The notes under the pieces are model-generated. The model had not been told where the DNA came from. It was given only the letters and a program-made list of their open reading frames with translations, and made no database searches. A program made the position numbers and the translations under genes. Shown here one piece after another: positions 1 to 6,304 of a DNA stretch of 23,994 nucleotides; position 1 is the first letter of the stretch, and each line of letters begins with the position of its first letter. Source of the stretch: Ruminococcaceae bacterium UBA6392 (GTDB taxonomy: Bacteria; Bacillota; Clostridia; Oscillospirales; Acutalibacteraceae); assembly GCA_002438685.1 (NCBI GenBank), contig DJQG01000125.1, forward strand, positions 1-23,994, written 5' to 3'.

Positions 1-25
1 TGAGATTCTATAGGAGATGTGCAAT

Positions 26-175
26 ATGAAAAATTATGAAAAGCCTATCGCAGAAATCCTCCTGTTTCGTCTTGCAGAAGTCAGAATGGTTCCGCGTATA
101 AGCATTGGCGAAGGTACTGATGATAACTACGCCAAGAAGCACAACGGTTTCGGCGACTGGGACGGCGACAAGTGA
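26..175 (+). CDS. 49-residue peptide, candidate RiPP-type precursor
   Basis: Small gene with a good ribosome binding site (AGGAG at 12-16, nine bases before the ATG). The product has no signal peptide. It starts MKNYEKPIAEILLF, carries an acidic middle (GEGTDD) and ends in a Gly/Asp/Trp-rich tail, NGFGDWDGDK. In my recollection short Clostridia peptides with an N-terminal YEKPxxE motif often occur beside PqqD-like genes, but I cannot check that here. It lies 40 bases before a small secreted protein and leads an operon with a PqqD-like protein, an HPr-kinase-like protein and a peptidase, which is the context expected of a ribosomally made precursor: leader roughly residues 1-20, core roughly 25-49. 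Function is inferred from context only; it may instead be a regulatory or structural small protein. Confidence 0.55.
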   Translation: MKNYEKPIAEILLFRLAEVRMVPRISIGEGTDDNYAKKHNGFGDWDGDK

Positions 176-215
176 TTTTGCGCTTTCGCGGTTTATGAAA
201 GGAGAAGAGTTCGCT

Positions 216-542
216 ATGAAAAAAACTCTCAAAGCTGTTATAGCTATGATACTTGTTCTGGCGCTCGGCTTTGCTGTTGCTGCCCCTGTCTTCGCAGCTT
301 CCGCTTCAACCGTTGCCCAGTCGGCAAGCATTAAGGACTTCTTCAAGAAGATTGGAGATTCCATAAAGAAGATCATCGATAAGATCTTCAACAGACCCAC
401 TCCGGATCCCGAGCCCACCAACCCCGATGTCCCCACGACTTCGGCTCAGGCTCCTGAAGCTGAGAGCGTTCCGATCGACAAGACCCAGGATAAGGGCAAC
501 ACCATCGGCAAGAACGACTCTTATGCAAGCCCGCTGTGGTAA
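216..542 (+). CDS. Small secreted protein with cationic amphipathic helix
   Basis: 108 residues. The start is fixed by AAAGGAG at 198-204 and by a classical Sec signal peptide directly after it: MKKTLK, a hydrophobic stretch at about residues 7-24, then an AxA cleavage site (VFA-AS) near residue 29. The mature part has a strongly amphipathic, Lys-rich segment at about 39-60 (IKDFFKKIGDSIKKIIDKIF), then a Pro/Thr spacer (about 61-78) and a polar tail ending YASPLW. The gene ends seven bases before the kinase-like gene, so the two are almost certainly co-transcribed. The helix resembles membrane-active peptides in pattern only; no family was recognised. It could be an exported substrate of the locus, a membrane-binding anchor or a surface protein. 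Confidence 0.75.
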   Translation: MKKTLKAVIAMILVLALGFAVAAPVFAASASTVAQSASIKDFFKKIGDSIKKIIDKIFNRPTPDPEPTNPDVPTTSAQAPEAESVPIDKTQDKGNTIGKNDSYASPLW

Positions 543-548
543 AAAGAA

Positions 549-1271
549 TTGAGCAATTTTAGTATAAAAATTGCAGATTTACCGGTAGGTATCTCCTGCA
601 CGCACCCTCACCTTTCGGATGTGTGCAGTGAGTACCTCACCGATGAGGCTCCGCTGTTTTCGGTTGGGGCCGATGAAGAACACAAAGAGGAGCTCAGAAA
701 GTTTTTTCTGGGCTCTTCTCAAGTGTTTTCTGATGCTTTTTTGGAGAGCGTCGCGGTGCAGGAAAAGGTCTGCGCCGCCGTCCTCGATTATGACGCCGCC
801 GTCTTTCATGCCGCCCTCATTTCATTTGACGGACAGGGCATAGCTTTCGCCGCGCCGAGCGGTACCGGTAAGACGACGCATATAAAACTCTGGAAGAGAC
901 TCTACGGCGACCGCGTTGAGATAATCAACGGCGACAAGCCGCTTTTCACTCTGCGCTCCGGTCGCTTTTTCGCCTCCGGTATGCCCTGGTGCGGAAAAGA
1001 AAACTGGGGTTGCAACAAAACAGTTCCGCTCAAGGCAATTTGCTTCATCGACCGCGCGGAACACAATTCAATTTCACCGCTCGAGGACAATAAGGAGATA
1101 ATGAGCCGCCTGTTTTTGCAGCTTGTCATGCCCGAGGAACACCGCCTCATGGTGAAATATCTTGACTTTGCAAATAAGCTGATAAATACCGTTCCGTTCT
1201 ATCTTCTGCGCTGCAACATGGATTTGTCTGCCGCGCAGACCGCACACGACGGTATTTTCGGCATAGAATAA
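549..1271 (+). CDS. HPr-kinase/PEPCK-like P-loop protein of peptide-modification locus
   Basis: 240 residues. A Walker A motif, APSGTGKTT, lies at residues 102-110, preceded by FHAALISFDGQGIAF and followed by IINGDKPLF near 125-133. This layout matches the HPr kinase / PEP carboxykinase-like fold, where a short strand leads into the P-loop and a downstream Asp binds metal. Related stand-alone proteins sit beside PqqD-like genes in RiPP loci; in some lasso-peptide clusters such a kinase phosphorylates the peptide. The substrate here is unknown. The start is TTG with a poor ribosome binding site (purines at 541-547), which suggests translational coupling to the secreted-protein gene ending seven bases upstream. 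Ten bases separate it from the PqqD-like gene. Fold assignment is fairly sure; the reaction is inference. Confidence 0.8.
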   Translation: MSNFSIKIADLPVGISCTHPHLSDVCSEYLTDEAPLFSVGADEEHKEELRKFFLGSSQVFSDAFLESVAVQEKVCAAVLDYDAAVFHAALISFDGQGIAFAAPSGTGKTTHIKLWKRLYGDRVEIINGDKPLFTLRSGRFFASGMPWCGKENWGCNKTVPLKAICFIDRAEHNSISPLEDNKEIMSRLFLQLVMPEEHRLMVKYLDFANKLINTVPFYLLRCNMDLSAAQTAHDGIFGIE

Positions 1272-1281
1272 AGAGGTTGCT

Positions 1282-1551
1282 ATGAAAGTTAAAGACGGTT
1301 TCTATCTGACCGCTATCGGCACTGATTTTGTGATAATCGCCAGCACTCCCGAGACAAAGAAGGAGTTCGACGGTATGCTTCGCCTGAACGAGACGGGCGC
1401 TTTCCTCTGGAAGAGGCTCGCCGACGGCGCGACCGAGGCGGAACTTGCCGACGCGCTCGCCGCCGAATACGGCGTTTCACGCGAAATATCCGAAAAAGAT
1501 ACCGCCGATTTCCTTGGCGTTATCCGCTCCGCCGGATTCATCGAGGAATAA
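1282..1551 (+). CDS. PqqD-like peptide-binding protein
   Basis: 89 residues, the usual size of a stand-alone PqqD/RRE domain. The family signature is clear: LNETGAFLWKRLADGATEAE at about 35-54 is the conserved helix entry, followed by LADALAAEYGVS and a C-terminal helix ending FLGVIRSAGFIEE. PqqD proteins bind the leader of a precursor peptide and bring it to the modifying enzyme. AGAGG lies just before the ATG. The gene sits between the kinase-like gene (10 bases upstream) and the peptidase gene (1 base downstream), so it is most likely the recognition subunit for the peptide substrate of this operon. Which peptide it binds (26-175 or 216-542) cannot be told from sequence. Confidence 0.88.
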   Translation: MKVKDGFYLTAIGTDFVIIASTPETKKEFDGMLRLNETGAFLWKRLADGATEAELADALAAEYGVSREISEKDTADFLGVIRSAGFIEE

Positions 1552-1552
1552 T

Positions 1553-1978
1553 ATGAACGACGGTTCGATGTCATATGAGACGCTTATTGCCACTGCGGGC
1601 AGCGTCGTTATAGAGCCGGTCGGCATAAGTATGCTCCCTTTTCTGAAGGAGGGCAGGGATTCGGTGCGCCTTGTTCGCCCGACCGCCGACCCGCGCAAAT
1701 ATGATATCGTACTCTACCGCGTGCGGGATGAATATGTGCTCCACCGAATAATCGGCTTTGACGGCGATAATTATATAATCTGCGGCGACAACTGCCGCGG
1801 CTGGGAGCGCGGACACGGGCGAGGGGATATAATTGCCGTTGTCGATGAGATATACAGAAACGGCAAGCCCGAAAAACCGCACTGCCTCAAAAATATAATC
1901 TACGAGCGCCTCTGGTGCTCGTCTCCGCTCAAGCGTATCGTTATGAAAATAAGAAGTATGTTTGAAGAAAAAAGTTAA
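1553..1978 (+). CDS. Soluble S26-type Ser/His signal-peptidase-like protease
   Basis: 141 residues. The S24/S26 boxes are visible: GISMLPF (catalytic Ser26), YDIVLYRV, YVLHRIIGF (His64 at the place of the general base) and GDN at 78-80. Most bacterial type I signal peptidases and LexA use Lys at the second position; His is typical of the SipW/eukaryotic branch (S26B). No membrane segment is present at either end, unlike SipW, and no DNA-binding domain is present, unlike LexA. A soluble protease next to PqqD suggests leader removal or maturation of a cytosolic peptide, which is inference. Start chosen from GAGG at 1543-1546; it overlaps the end of the PqqD gene. An in-frame ATG at 1568 is possible. 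Confidence 0.85.
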   Translation: MNDGSMSYETLIATAGSVVIEPVGISMLPFLKEGRDSVRLVRPTADPRKYDIVLYRVRDEYVLHRIIGFDGDNYIICGDNCRGWERGHGRGDIIAVVDEIYRNGKPEKPHCLKNIIYERLWCSSPLKRIVMKIRSMFEEKS

Positions 1979-2008
1979 AGCCAAGACTGAAAAGTTTTGG
2001 CTTTTTTG
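1979..2008 (+). terminator. Rho-independent terminator of the peptide locus
   Basis: A 10-bp stem (AGCCAAGACT at 1979-1988 with AGTTTTGGCT at 1993-2002, one G-T pair) closes a GAAA tetraloop and runs into six Ts. It starts directly after the peptidase stop codon and marks the end of the operon. Confidence 0.9.
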
Positions 2009-2047
2009 TTTATTATTTTCCAATCACAAACCAAAACTGTACATATA

Positions 2048-2103
2048 CGATATATAATAATAAAAGCGATATATAAAAATGTATATTTTGTGCATAAAAT
2101 ATA
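2048..2103 (+). promoter_or_regulatory. AT-rich control region of the CotH-type gene
   Basis: A TATAAT box lies at 2053-2058 but no good -35 box is seen 16-18 bases upstream. The decamer CGATATATAA occurs twice, at 2048-2057 and 2067-2076, 19 bases apart. Just before the AGGAGG ribosome binding site is a 22-base inverted repeat with arms TATATTTT (2082-2089) and AAAATATA (2096-2103). The direct repeats overlap the -10 region and could be an operator; the inverted repeat could be a second site or an RNA hairpin next to the ribosome binding site. Regulator unknown. Confidence 0.4.
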
Positions 2104-2115
2104 GGAGGTAAAATA

Positions 2116-4191
2116 ATGAAAAAAGTATTGAAATCAGCAGCCGCACTTCTGTTAGTTCTGACTCTTGCTTTTTCGGCTTTCGCCGTCAGCGGCGTTTTTG
2201 CTGAAGAAGCTGAGCCGCTGAGCAGCTTCGCTGTTTCGGCAAAGGGAAGCGGAGAAAATTCATCCGCGCTTGGCACCGTTTCGTGGTGGAAGAGCGATGT
2301 CGACGGCAAGTACTATATGTTTATGCCGTCAAAATCGGATCTGTCCTCAATAACGGTCTGGTTCACTGCGTCCGATGACGTTATGTGCGGCGATGTCAAG
2401 CTCGAAAACGGCGCGGCGACAACCGCTTTCGCAAACGGCGGCGAATTCATCCTCTCCGTCGGCGACAAGGACTACACCGTAGTTTTCCTCACTTCGAGCA
2501 AGCTCCCGACAATGTTCATCAACACTCCCGAGGGCGGTCTTGACAGGATTCACGCCGACAAGGAGTACAAAGAAAAGGGCTGCACGATGCTTGCCATCAA
2601 CTCAAAGGGCAAGGTCGATTATGATGCCGAGCTCGACTCGATGAAGGGCAGAGGCAACTCGACTTGGGGCTATCCCAAAAAGCCCTACAACATCAAGCTT
2701 GATAAGAAATCCAAGCTTTTCGGCATGGAAAAGGCAAAGAGCTGGTGCCTTATCGCGAACTACGAGGATCTCAGCCTCCTGCGCGACCAGATAGTCTATA
2801 ATCTCGGCGCGGATATCGGCATGACCGAGTCGCCCGATTGCAGAAGCATTGACCTCTATGTCAACGGCGAATACAAGGGCGTTTATCTCATCACCGAGAA
2901 GGTCGAGATAAACAAGAACCGCGTCGACATAACCGACCTCGAGGGCGACACCGAGGATCTGAACCCCGATCTTGATTTCTCGACCCTTGCTCCCCAGGGC
3001 GTCGGCGGTCAGTTCTGCGGCTATATCGAAAACAGCCAGCGCTGGTATGATATCCCCAATGAGCCCGAGAACATAACCGGCGGCTACCTGCTTGAGCTTG
3101 AGGTCACCGATCGCTATCCCAACGAGGCGAGCGGATTTGTCACCAAGAACACTCAGACGGTCGTTATGAAATCCCCCGAATATGCCTCCGAGGCGCAGAT
3201 AAAGTATATCAGCGGCTATTGGCAGGAGATGGAGGATGCACTCTACAGCGAGACCGGCTACAATGATCTCGACAAGCACTACACCGACTATATCGACATA
3301 GTCTCCTGGGCGAAGCAGTATCTTATTCAGGAGTGGACAAGCAACTGGGATGCGGGTCTTACCAGCAACTACTTCTACAAGGATGTTGACGGCAAGCTCT
3401 TCGCAGGTCCCGTCTGGGATTTCGACACCGCGCTCGGCAACTACGAGGGCAGAGACGGCACGAACCTGAAGGATCCGACCAATCTTCACGCCAAGAGCAG
3501 AAACCTCAGATATAATTCGCTCATGGGCAGCGACAACATAAAGGCAACTCCCAACATCTATGCGCTTTGTTACAGACACGCCGACTTTGCTCAGACTGTT
3601 GAAGAGCAGATGAAGACCATCTTTGCGCCTGCCGCGAAGAAGATGGTCGAAAAGAAATATCAGACCTATATTGATGAAGTCAAGGGCGCGGCCGTAATGA
3701 ACGCCATCAGATGGAACTATTACGGCACCACCGATACGGCGGCTATCGCTCAGAACTACAGTAACGAAGTCAACTATATCTATGACTTCATGACGGCGCG
3801 CACCGAGTTCCTCTCCGGCGCACTCACGCTCAAGAACGAGGGCTTCACAATTTCTCACATACCGTCGCAGAAGCGCACCGGCTCCGAGATAACCCCTGAA
3901 GTCACCGTCAAGTGCCTCGACAGAGTCCTGACCGAGGGCGTTGATTACACCGTCGCTTACTCCGACAATGTCGCTAAGGGCACCGCCACAGTCACAGTCA
4001 CCGGTATGGGCGACTATGAGGGCGTGACCGCGACTACAACCTTCAAGATAATCAATATCTCCGATCCGCTTGACTGGACAGGCGGCTCGGGCGAAGCTAG
4101 AGCTAAAGAGAACCTTGCCAAGATCGGCAACAAGTTCATCGACGCCGTTGAGCTGATACTCTACTACATCGTCAAGCCGTTCCAGAAATAA
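2116..4191 (+). CDS. Secreted CotH-type kinase-fold protein with C-terminal repeat domain
   Basis: 691 residues. The signal peptide spans 1-29 (MKKVLKSAA, hydrophobic core, cleavage near VFA-EE). A small beta domain follows to about 125. The CotH domain runs from about 130 to 550: KGRGNSTWGYPKKPYNIKL at 178-196, KSWCLIANYEDLSLLRDQ at 208-225, NGEYKGVYLITEKVEI at 250-265, GGYLLELE, and GPVWDFDTALGNY near 431-443, which carries the acidic metal-binding residues. CotH proteins are atypical protein kinases, first known in spore coats; many exported Clostridia members have unknown targets. Residues about 575-650 form an MBG/Ig-like surface domain (EGVDYTVAYSDN, GTATVTVTGMGDYEG). The last 25 residues make an amphipathic helix (IGNKFIDAVELILYYIVKPF). 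AGGAGG precedes the ATG. It is monocistronic between two terminators. Confidence 0.9.
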   Translation: MKKVLKSAAALLLVLTLAFSAFAVSGVFAEEAEPLSSFAVSAKGSGENSSALGTVSWWKSDVDGKYYMFMPSKSDLSSITVWFTASDDVMCGDVKLENGAATTAFANGGEFILSVGDKDYTVVFLTSSKLPTMFINTPEGGLDRIHADKEYKEKGCTMLAINSKGKVDYDAELDSMKGRGNSTWGYPKKPYNIKLDKKSKLFGMEKAKSWCLIANYEDLSLLRDQIVYNLGADIGMTESPDCRSIDLYVNGEYKGVYLITEKVEINKNRVDITDLEGDTEDLNPDLDFSTLAPQGVGGQFCGYIENSQRWYDIPNEPENITGGYLLELEVTDRYPNEASGFVTKNTQTVVMKSPEYASEAQIKYISGYWQEMEDALYSETGYNDLDKHYTDYIDIVSWAKQYLIQEWTSNWDAGLTSNYFYKDVDGKLFAGPVWDFDTALGNYEGRDGTNLKDPTNLHAKSRNLRYNSLMGSDNIKATPNIYALCYRHADFAQTVEEQMKTIFAPAAKKMVEKKYQTYIDEVKGAAVMNAIRWNYYGTTDTAAIAQNYSNEVNYIYDFMTARTEFLSGALTLKNEGFTISHIPSQKRTGSEITPEVTVKCLDRVLTEGVDYTVAYSDNVAKGTATVTVTGMGDYEGVTATTTFKIINISDPLDWTGGSGEARAKENLAKIGNKFIDAVELILYYIVKPFQK

Positions 4192-4201
4192 CAACAAAAA
4201 T

Positions 4202-4237
4202 GATCCGCTGCGTTTTTTCACAGCGGATCTTCTTTTT
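4202..4237. terminator. Bidirectional terminator between cotH-type gene and GH27 operon
   Basis: Nine-bp perfect stem GATCCGCTG (4202-4210) with CAGCGGATC (4221-4229), then TTCTTTTT on the plus strand. On the minus strand the same stem is followed by ATTTTTG, so it can end both convergent transcripts. The minus-strand gene's stop codon (4236-4238) lies inside the T-rich tail. Confidence 0.88.
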
Positions 4238-4427
4238 ATAAAAACAGTGTGCAGCCCGATTGGCGGAAGTGCTCAATCATCTCATGCGCCCTTTCAACGC
4301 TTATACCAAAATAGTCGCACAGGCACTCGATGCACATACATTCTTTTGCGCCGCGGTTGACCATCTTGCGGTGGAAACCGATATCGTCATTGGTCAGCAA
4401 CTTTGAACATTTGATGCAGTATGTCAT
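4236..4427 (-). CDS. 63-residue Cys-rich, zinc-ribbon-like protein
   Basis: Starts MTYCIKCSKLL. Cys pairs CxxC at residues 4-7 and CxCxxC at about 30-35 (CMCIECL) form a likely four-Cys metal site, followed by a helical end (ISVERAHEMIEHFRQSGC). No named family was recognised; the look is of a small zinc-ribbon hypothetical. Its start overlaps the end of the alpha-galactosidase gene by four bases (ATGA), so it is translationally coupled to it. The coupling may only reflect compact genome layout. Confidence 0.7.
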   Translation of the reverse strand: MTYCIKCSKLLTNDDIGFHRKMVNRGAKECMCIECLCDYFGISVERAHEMIEHFRQSGCTLFL

Positions 4428-5548
4428 TTTTTCAGCTTGCAGATGAAGCAGGCGCAGTCGTGAGCCTCAAGATGCAGCTGCATGAACTCCTTCTTGACTC
4501 CGATGCACTCGCCTGTGAATGCGTCGGTCATTTCAAGTCCGTAGCCGGAGGCGGCGGCTATGCCTATGTTCTCAAAATAGAACGGAACGCCGCACTTGCT
4601 CTCGCTGAAGTTGACGAAAAGAAGGGCGATTTCGTCATTTGAAAGAAGCTTTGTAAAGACTATCTTGTCGTCCCAGCTCTTTGTTGCAACAAACGCCGGG
4701 CGGGATTCCTCGTCCTGATTGATTCTGATGAGTCTTTCATTCTTGACGAGGTCAAGGCAGAAGTCGTTCATGTGTCTCAGATCGCCGCCGAGCATCAGCG
4801 GGGAAGAGAACATGCACCAGAGCGCGAACTGAGTCTTATAGTCAATGTCAGAGCAGCCGATCGAGCCGACGTTTCCCTTGCCGTACATGCCGACGGTGAG
4901 CATATCAATATCGTTGAAGCAACCTGGCGCGGAATAGGCGAGGTTGTCGATCTGGCTCAGCGCGATATCGACGAACGAACGGAAGCTGTCGTTTATGTCG
5001 CCGGTCGAGCGATACATATGCGCGCCCGCCGAGCGAATCCAGCGGCTGACTTCGTCGCTGCCCCAGTTGCAGGCGGAGAAGAGAATCTCGCGTCCGCAGG
5101 CTCTGAGCGCCATGCCCATTTTTCTGTAGAGCAAGGGACCGTTTGCACTGTCCGGCTTGTAGCAGAAGTCATATTTCAGGAAGTCTGCGCCGTATTCGGC
5201 AAAGGTCTCGGCATCGAGATATTCATGGTCAAAGCTGCCCGGATAGTCGGCGCAGGTGCGTGTTCCGGCGCAGGAGTACATGCCGAATTTGAGCCCCTTG
5301 CTGTGGACATAGTCGCTGACAGCTTTCATCCCGTTGGGGAACTTCTCTTCATCGGGGACAATCTTTCCGGTCTGCGGGTCGCGCTCGCGATTGCTCCAGC
5401 AGTCGTCAATGACAAGATACTCATATCCGCAGTCGCGCAGACCGAGCTCGACCATCTTGTCGGCGGTTTCTTTGATAAGCTGTTCGTTGATGTTTTCGCC
5501 GAATGTGTTCCATGTGTTGAAACCCATAGGCGGAGTTTTTGAAAGCAT
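4424..5548 (-). CDS. GH27 alpha-galactosidase
   Basis: 374 residues, a normal single-domain GH27 length, with no signal peptide, so cytosolic. The TIM barrel begins TPPMGFNTWNTF (5-16), the family hallmark, then EYLVIDDCW (43-51), GLKFGMYSCAG (85-95), DFLKYDFCY (122-130) with the expected nucleophile Asp127, and MYRSTGDINDS (178-188) with the expected acid/base Asp184. It should release terminal alpha-linked galactose from oligosaccharides such as raffinose-type sugars. Cytosolic location implies uptake by a transporter encoded elsewhere; none is in the window. TAGGAG precedes the ATG, and a good promoter lies at 5583-5611. Alpha-N-acetylgalactosaminidase activity is the main alternative within the family. 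Confidence 0.92.
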   Translation of the reverse strand: MLSKTPPMGFNTWNTFGENINEQLIKETADKMVELGLRDCGYEYLVIDDCWSNRERDPQTGKIVPDEEKFPNGMKAVSDYVHSKGLKFGMYSCAGTRTCADYPGSFDHEYLDAETFAEYGADFLKYDFCYKPDSANGPLLYRKMGMALRACGREILFSACNWGSDEVSRWIRSAGAHMYRSTGDINDSFRSFVDIALSQIDNLAYSAPGCFNDIDMLTVGMYGKGNVGSIGCSDIDYKTQFALWCMFSSPLMLGGDLRHMNDFCLDLVKNERLIRINQDEESRPAFVATKSWDDKIVFTKLLSNDEIALLFVNFSESKCGVPFYFENIGIAAASGYGLEMTDAFTGECIGVKKEFMQLHLEAHDCACFICKLKK

Positions 5549-5582
5549 TCGATCACTCCTAAATAGATTTTTTGTTCAATCT

Positions 5583-5611
5583 ATATTAACATATGCCGGC
5601 ATTAAAGGCAA
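5583..5611 (-). promoter_or_regulatory. Promoter of the GH27 operon
   Basis: Read on the minus strand: TTGCCT (-35), 17-base spacer, TAATAT (-10), with an upstream TG making an extended -10 (TGTTAATAT). Between it and the gene, AATAGATT and AATCTATT-type arms at about 5561-5586 form a small inverted repeat that could be an operator. Confidence 0.7.
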
Positions 5612-5650
5612 CAAAAAACCGCCGCACCCGCGAAAGGTACGGCAGTTTTT
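5612..5650 (-). terminator. Terminator after the 67-residue peptide gene
   Basis: A 12-bp stem (5617-5628 with 5636-5647, two G-T type pairs) around a 7-base loop, followed on the minus strand by TTTTTTG. The plus strand also ends in five Ts. It insulates the peptide gene from the GH27 promoter, whose -35 box begins one base further on. Confidence 0.85.
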
Positions 5651-5659
5651 GTCTGTGCA

Positions 5660-5863
5660 TTAAGCAGCGCCGACAATCTTGAGAATCAGCTGGAAGATAG
5701 CGTCAACTATCTGCTTGCTCAGTCCGTGCGCCTCAAGGAATCTGAGGATGTCGCCGACAAACTTCAGGAAAGCCTGGAAGAACTCCGCAAAAGCCTGTCC
5801 GCCCTCATGGAGCTTCGAGAAAATCTCGACAATCTGATGAATGAGCGTGGTGATGAATTCCAT
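5660..5863 (-). CDS. 67-residue amphipathic helical peptide, PSM-like in pattern
   Basis: The start is set by AAAGGAGG about nine bases before the ATG at 5863; the longer reading frame upstream lacks a ribosome binding site. The product starts MEFITTLIHQIVEIF and has hydrophobic residues every three to four positions through its length, broken by EGGQ (20-23) and EAHGLS (44-49). Net charge is slightly negative. There is no signal peptide and no Cys. The last part, KQIVDAIFQLILKIV (50-64), resembles AQAIVKAIFDAILGLI in the separate peptide at 6133-6249. Own promoter and terminator. Size and pattern recall beta-type phenol-soluble modulins, but homology is not claimed; a membrane-active toxin or a surface-active peptide are both possible. 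Confidence 0.75.
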   Translation of the reverse strand: MEFITTLIHQIVEIFSKLHEGGQAFAEFFQAFLKFVGDILRFLEAHGLSKQIVDAIFQLILKIVGAA

Positions 5864-5903
5864 GATCTTTTGCCTCCTTTTCATATTTACAGGAATTAAC
5901 AAA

Positions 5904-5932
5904 ATATTAACATATTTTATTGGCAAAATCAA
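5904..5932 (-). promoter_or_regulatory. Promoter of the 67-residue peptide gene
   Basis: Minus-strand TTGATT, 17-base spacer, TAATAT, with the same extended -10 (TGTTAATAT) as the GH27 promoter. It leaves a 5' leader of about 35 bases before the ATG. Confidence 0.6.
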
Positions 5933-6033
5933 TGGCAAAATCAGAAAAAACATATCGTCAACAGCTAATTTTTTTCGTTACTTTGCCCATATATAAAAAT
6001 ATTTATAGCGAAAAATCTCAAGGTCTGTCAGTA

Positions 6034-6070
6034 TGAAAAGACAAAACAGACAGCGGTGAAGCTGTCTGTT
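6034..6070 (-). terminator. Terminator of the 38-residue peptide gene
   Basis: Perfect 10-bp stem AACAGACAGC (6045-6054) with GCTGTCTGTT (6061-6070), 6-base loop, followed on the minus strand by TTGTCTTTTC. It lies about 60 bases after the peptide stop codon. Confidence 0.82.
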
Positions 6071-6132
6071 CTGCCAAAAAGGAGTCAATTTTCAAAAAAG
6101 AAGTCAATCTTTGATAATTGTATTTGCGTGTC

Positions 6133-6249
6133 TTATTTGATAAGACCAAGGATAGCATCAAAGATAGCCTTGACGATAGCCTGTGCGTCGATAGAAGAGC
6201 CGGCAAGCTCAAGAATCTTTTCAATCATCTCAAAAATGGGTGCTAACAT
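6133..6249 (-). CDS. 38-residue amphipathic peptide, short relative of 5660-5863
   Basis: ATG at 6249 preceded by GGGAGG at a normal distance, a perfect consensus promoter upstream and a terminator downstream, so this short frame is very likely expressed. The product begins MLAPIFEMIEKILELAG and ends AIFDAILGLIK. It is almost wholly hydrophobic/amphipathic helix with a short polar break (SSIDAQ). It aligns with the C-terminal half of the 67-residue peptide: IVxAIFxxILxxI is shared with matching spacing, and ILELAG matches FLEAHG upstream of it. Slightly negative net charge, no signal peptide, no Cys. Possibilities are a PSM-like surfactant, a type I toxin-like membrane peptide or a small regulator of a membrane protein. 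Confidence 0.78.
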   Translation of the reverse strand: MLAPIFEMIEKILELAGSSIDAQAIVKAIFDAILGLIK

Positions 6250-6304
6250 GTGCGGTGTCCTCCCTTCTCCCTTGATAAGACAACTGATTATCTCTTACAA
6301 TCAA

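Noticed and set aside
1553..1978. LexA/S24 regulator identity for the S26-type protein
   Set aside because: There is no helix-turn-helix domain, and His replaces the Lys needed in the S24 active site.
2093..2101. CATAAAATA resembling a sporulation sigma-K -10 box before the CotH-type gene
   Set aside because: It lies within two bases of the ribosome binding site, so a transcript from it would lack that site, and there is no matching -35 element.
2602..4221. Long 539-codon open frame on the minus strand opposite the CotH-type gene
   Set aside because: It mirrors a well-supported gene, has no ribosome binding site, reads as low-complexity Val/Ala/Ile-rich protein without domains and is best explained by codon bias of the plus strand.
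5660..5953. Longer 97-residue start for the amphipathic peptide
   Set aside because: The upstream ATGs lack a ribosome binding site and the extension would cover the promoter; AAAGGAGG points to the ATG at 5863.
5660..6249. Leaderless bacteriocins
   Set aside because: Known leaderless bacteriocins are usually clearly cationic; these peptides are slightly acidic, and no immunity or export gene lies beside them.
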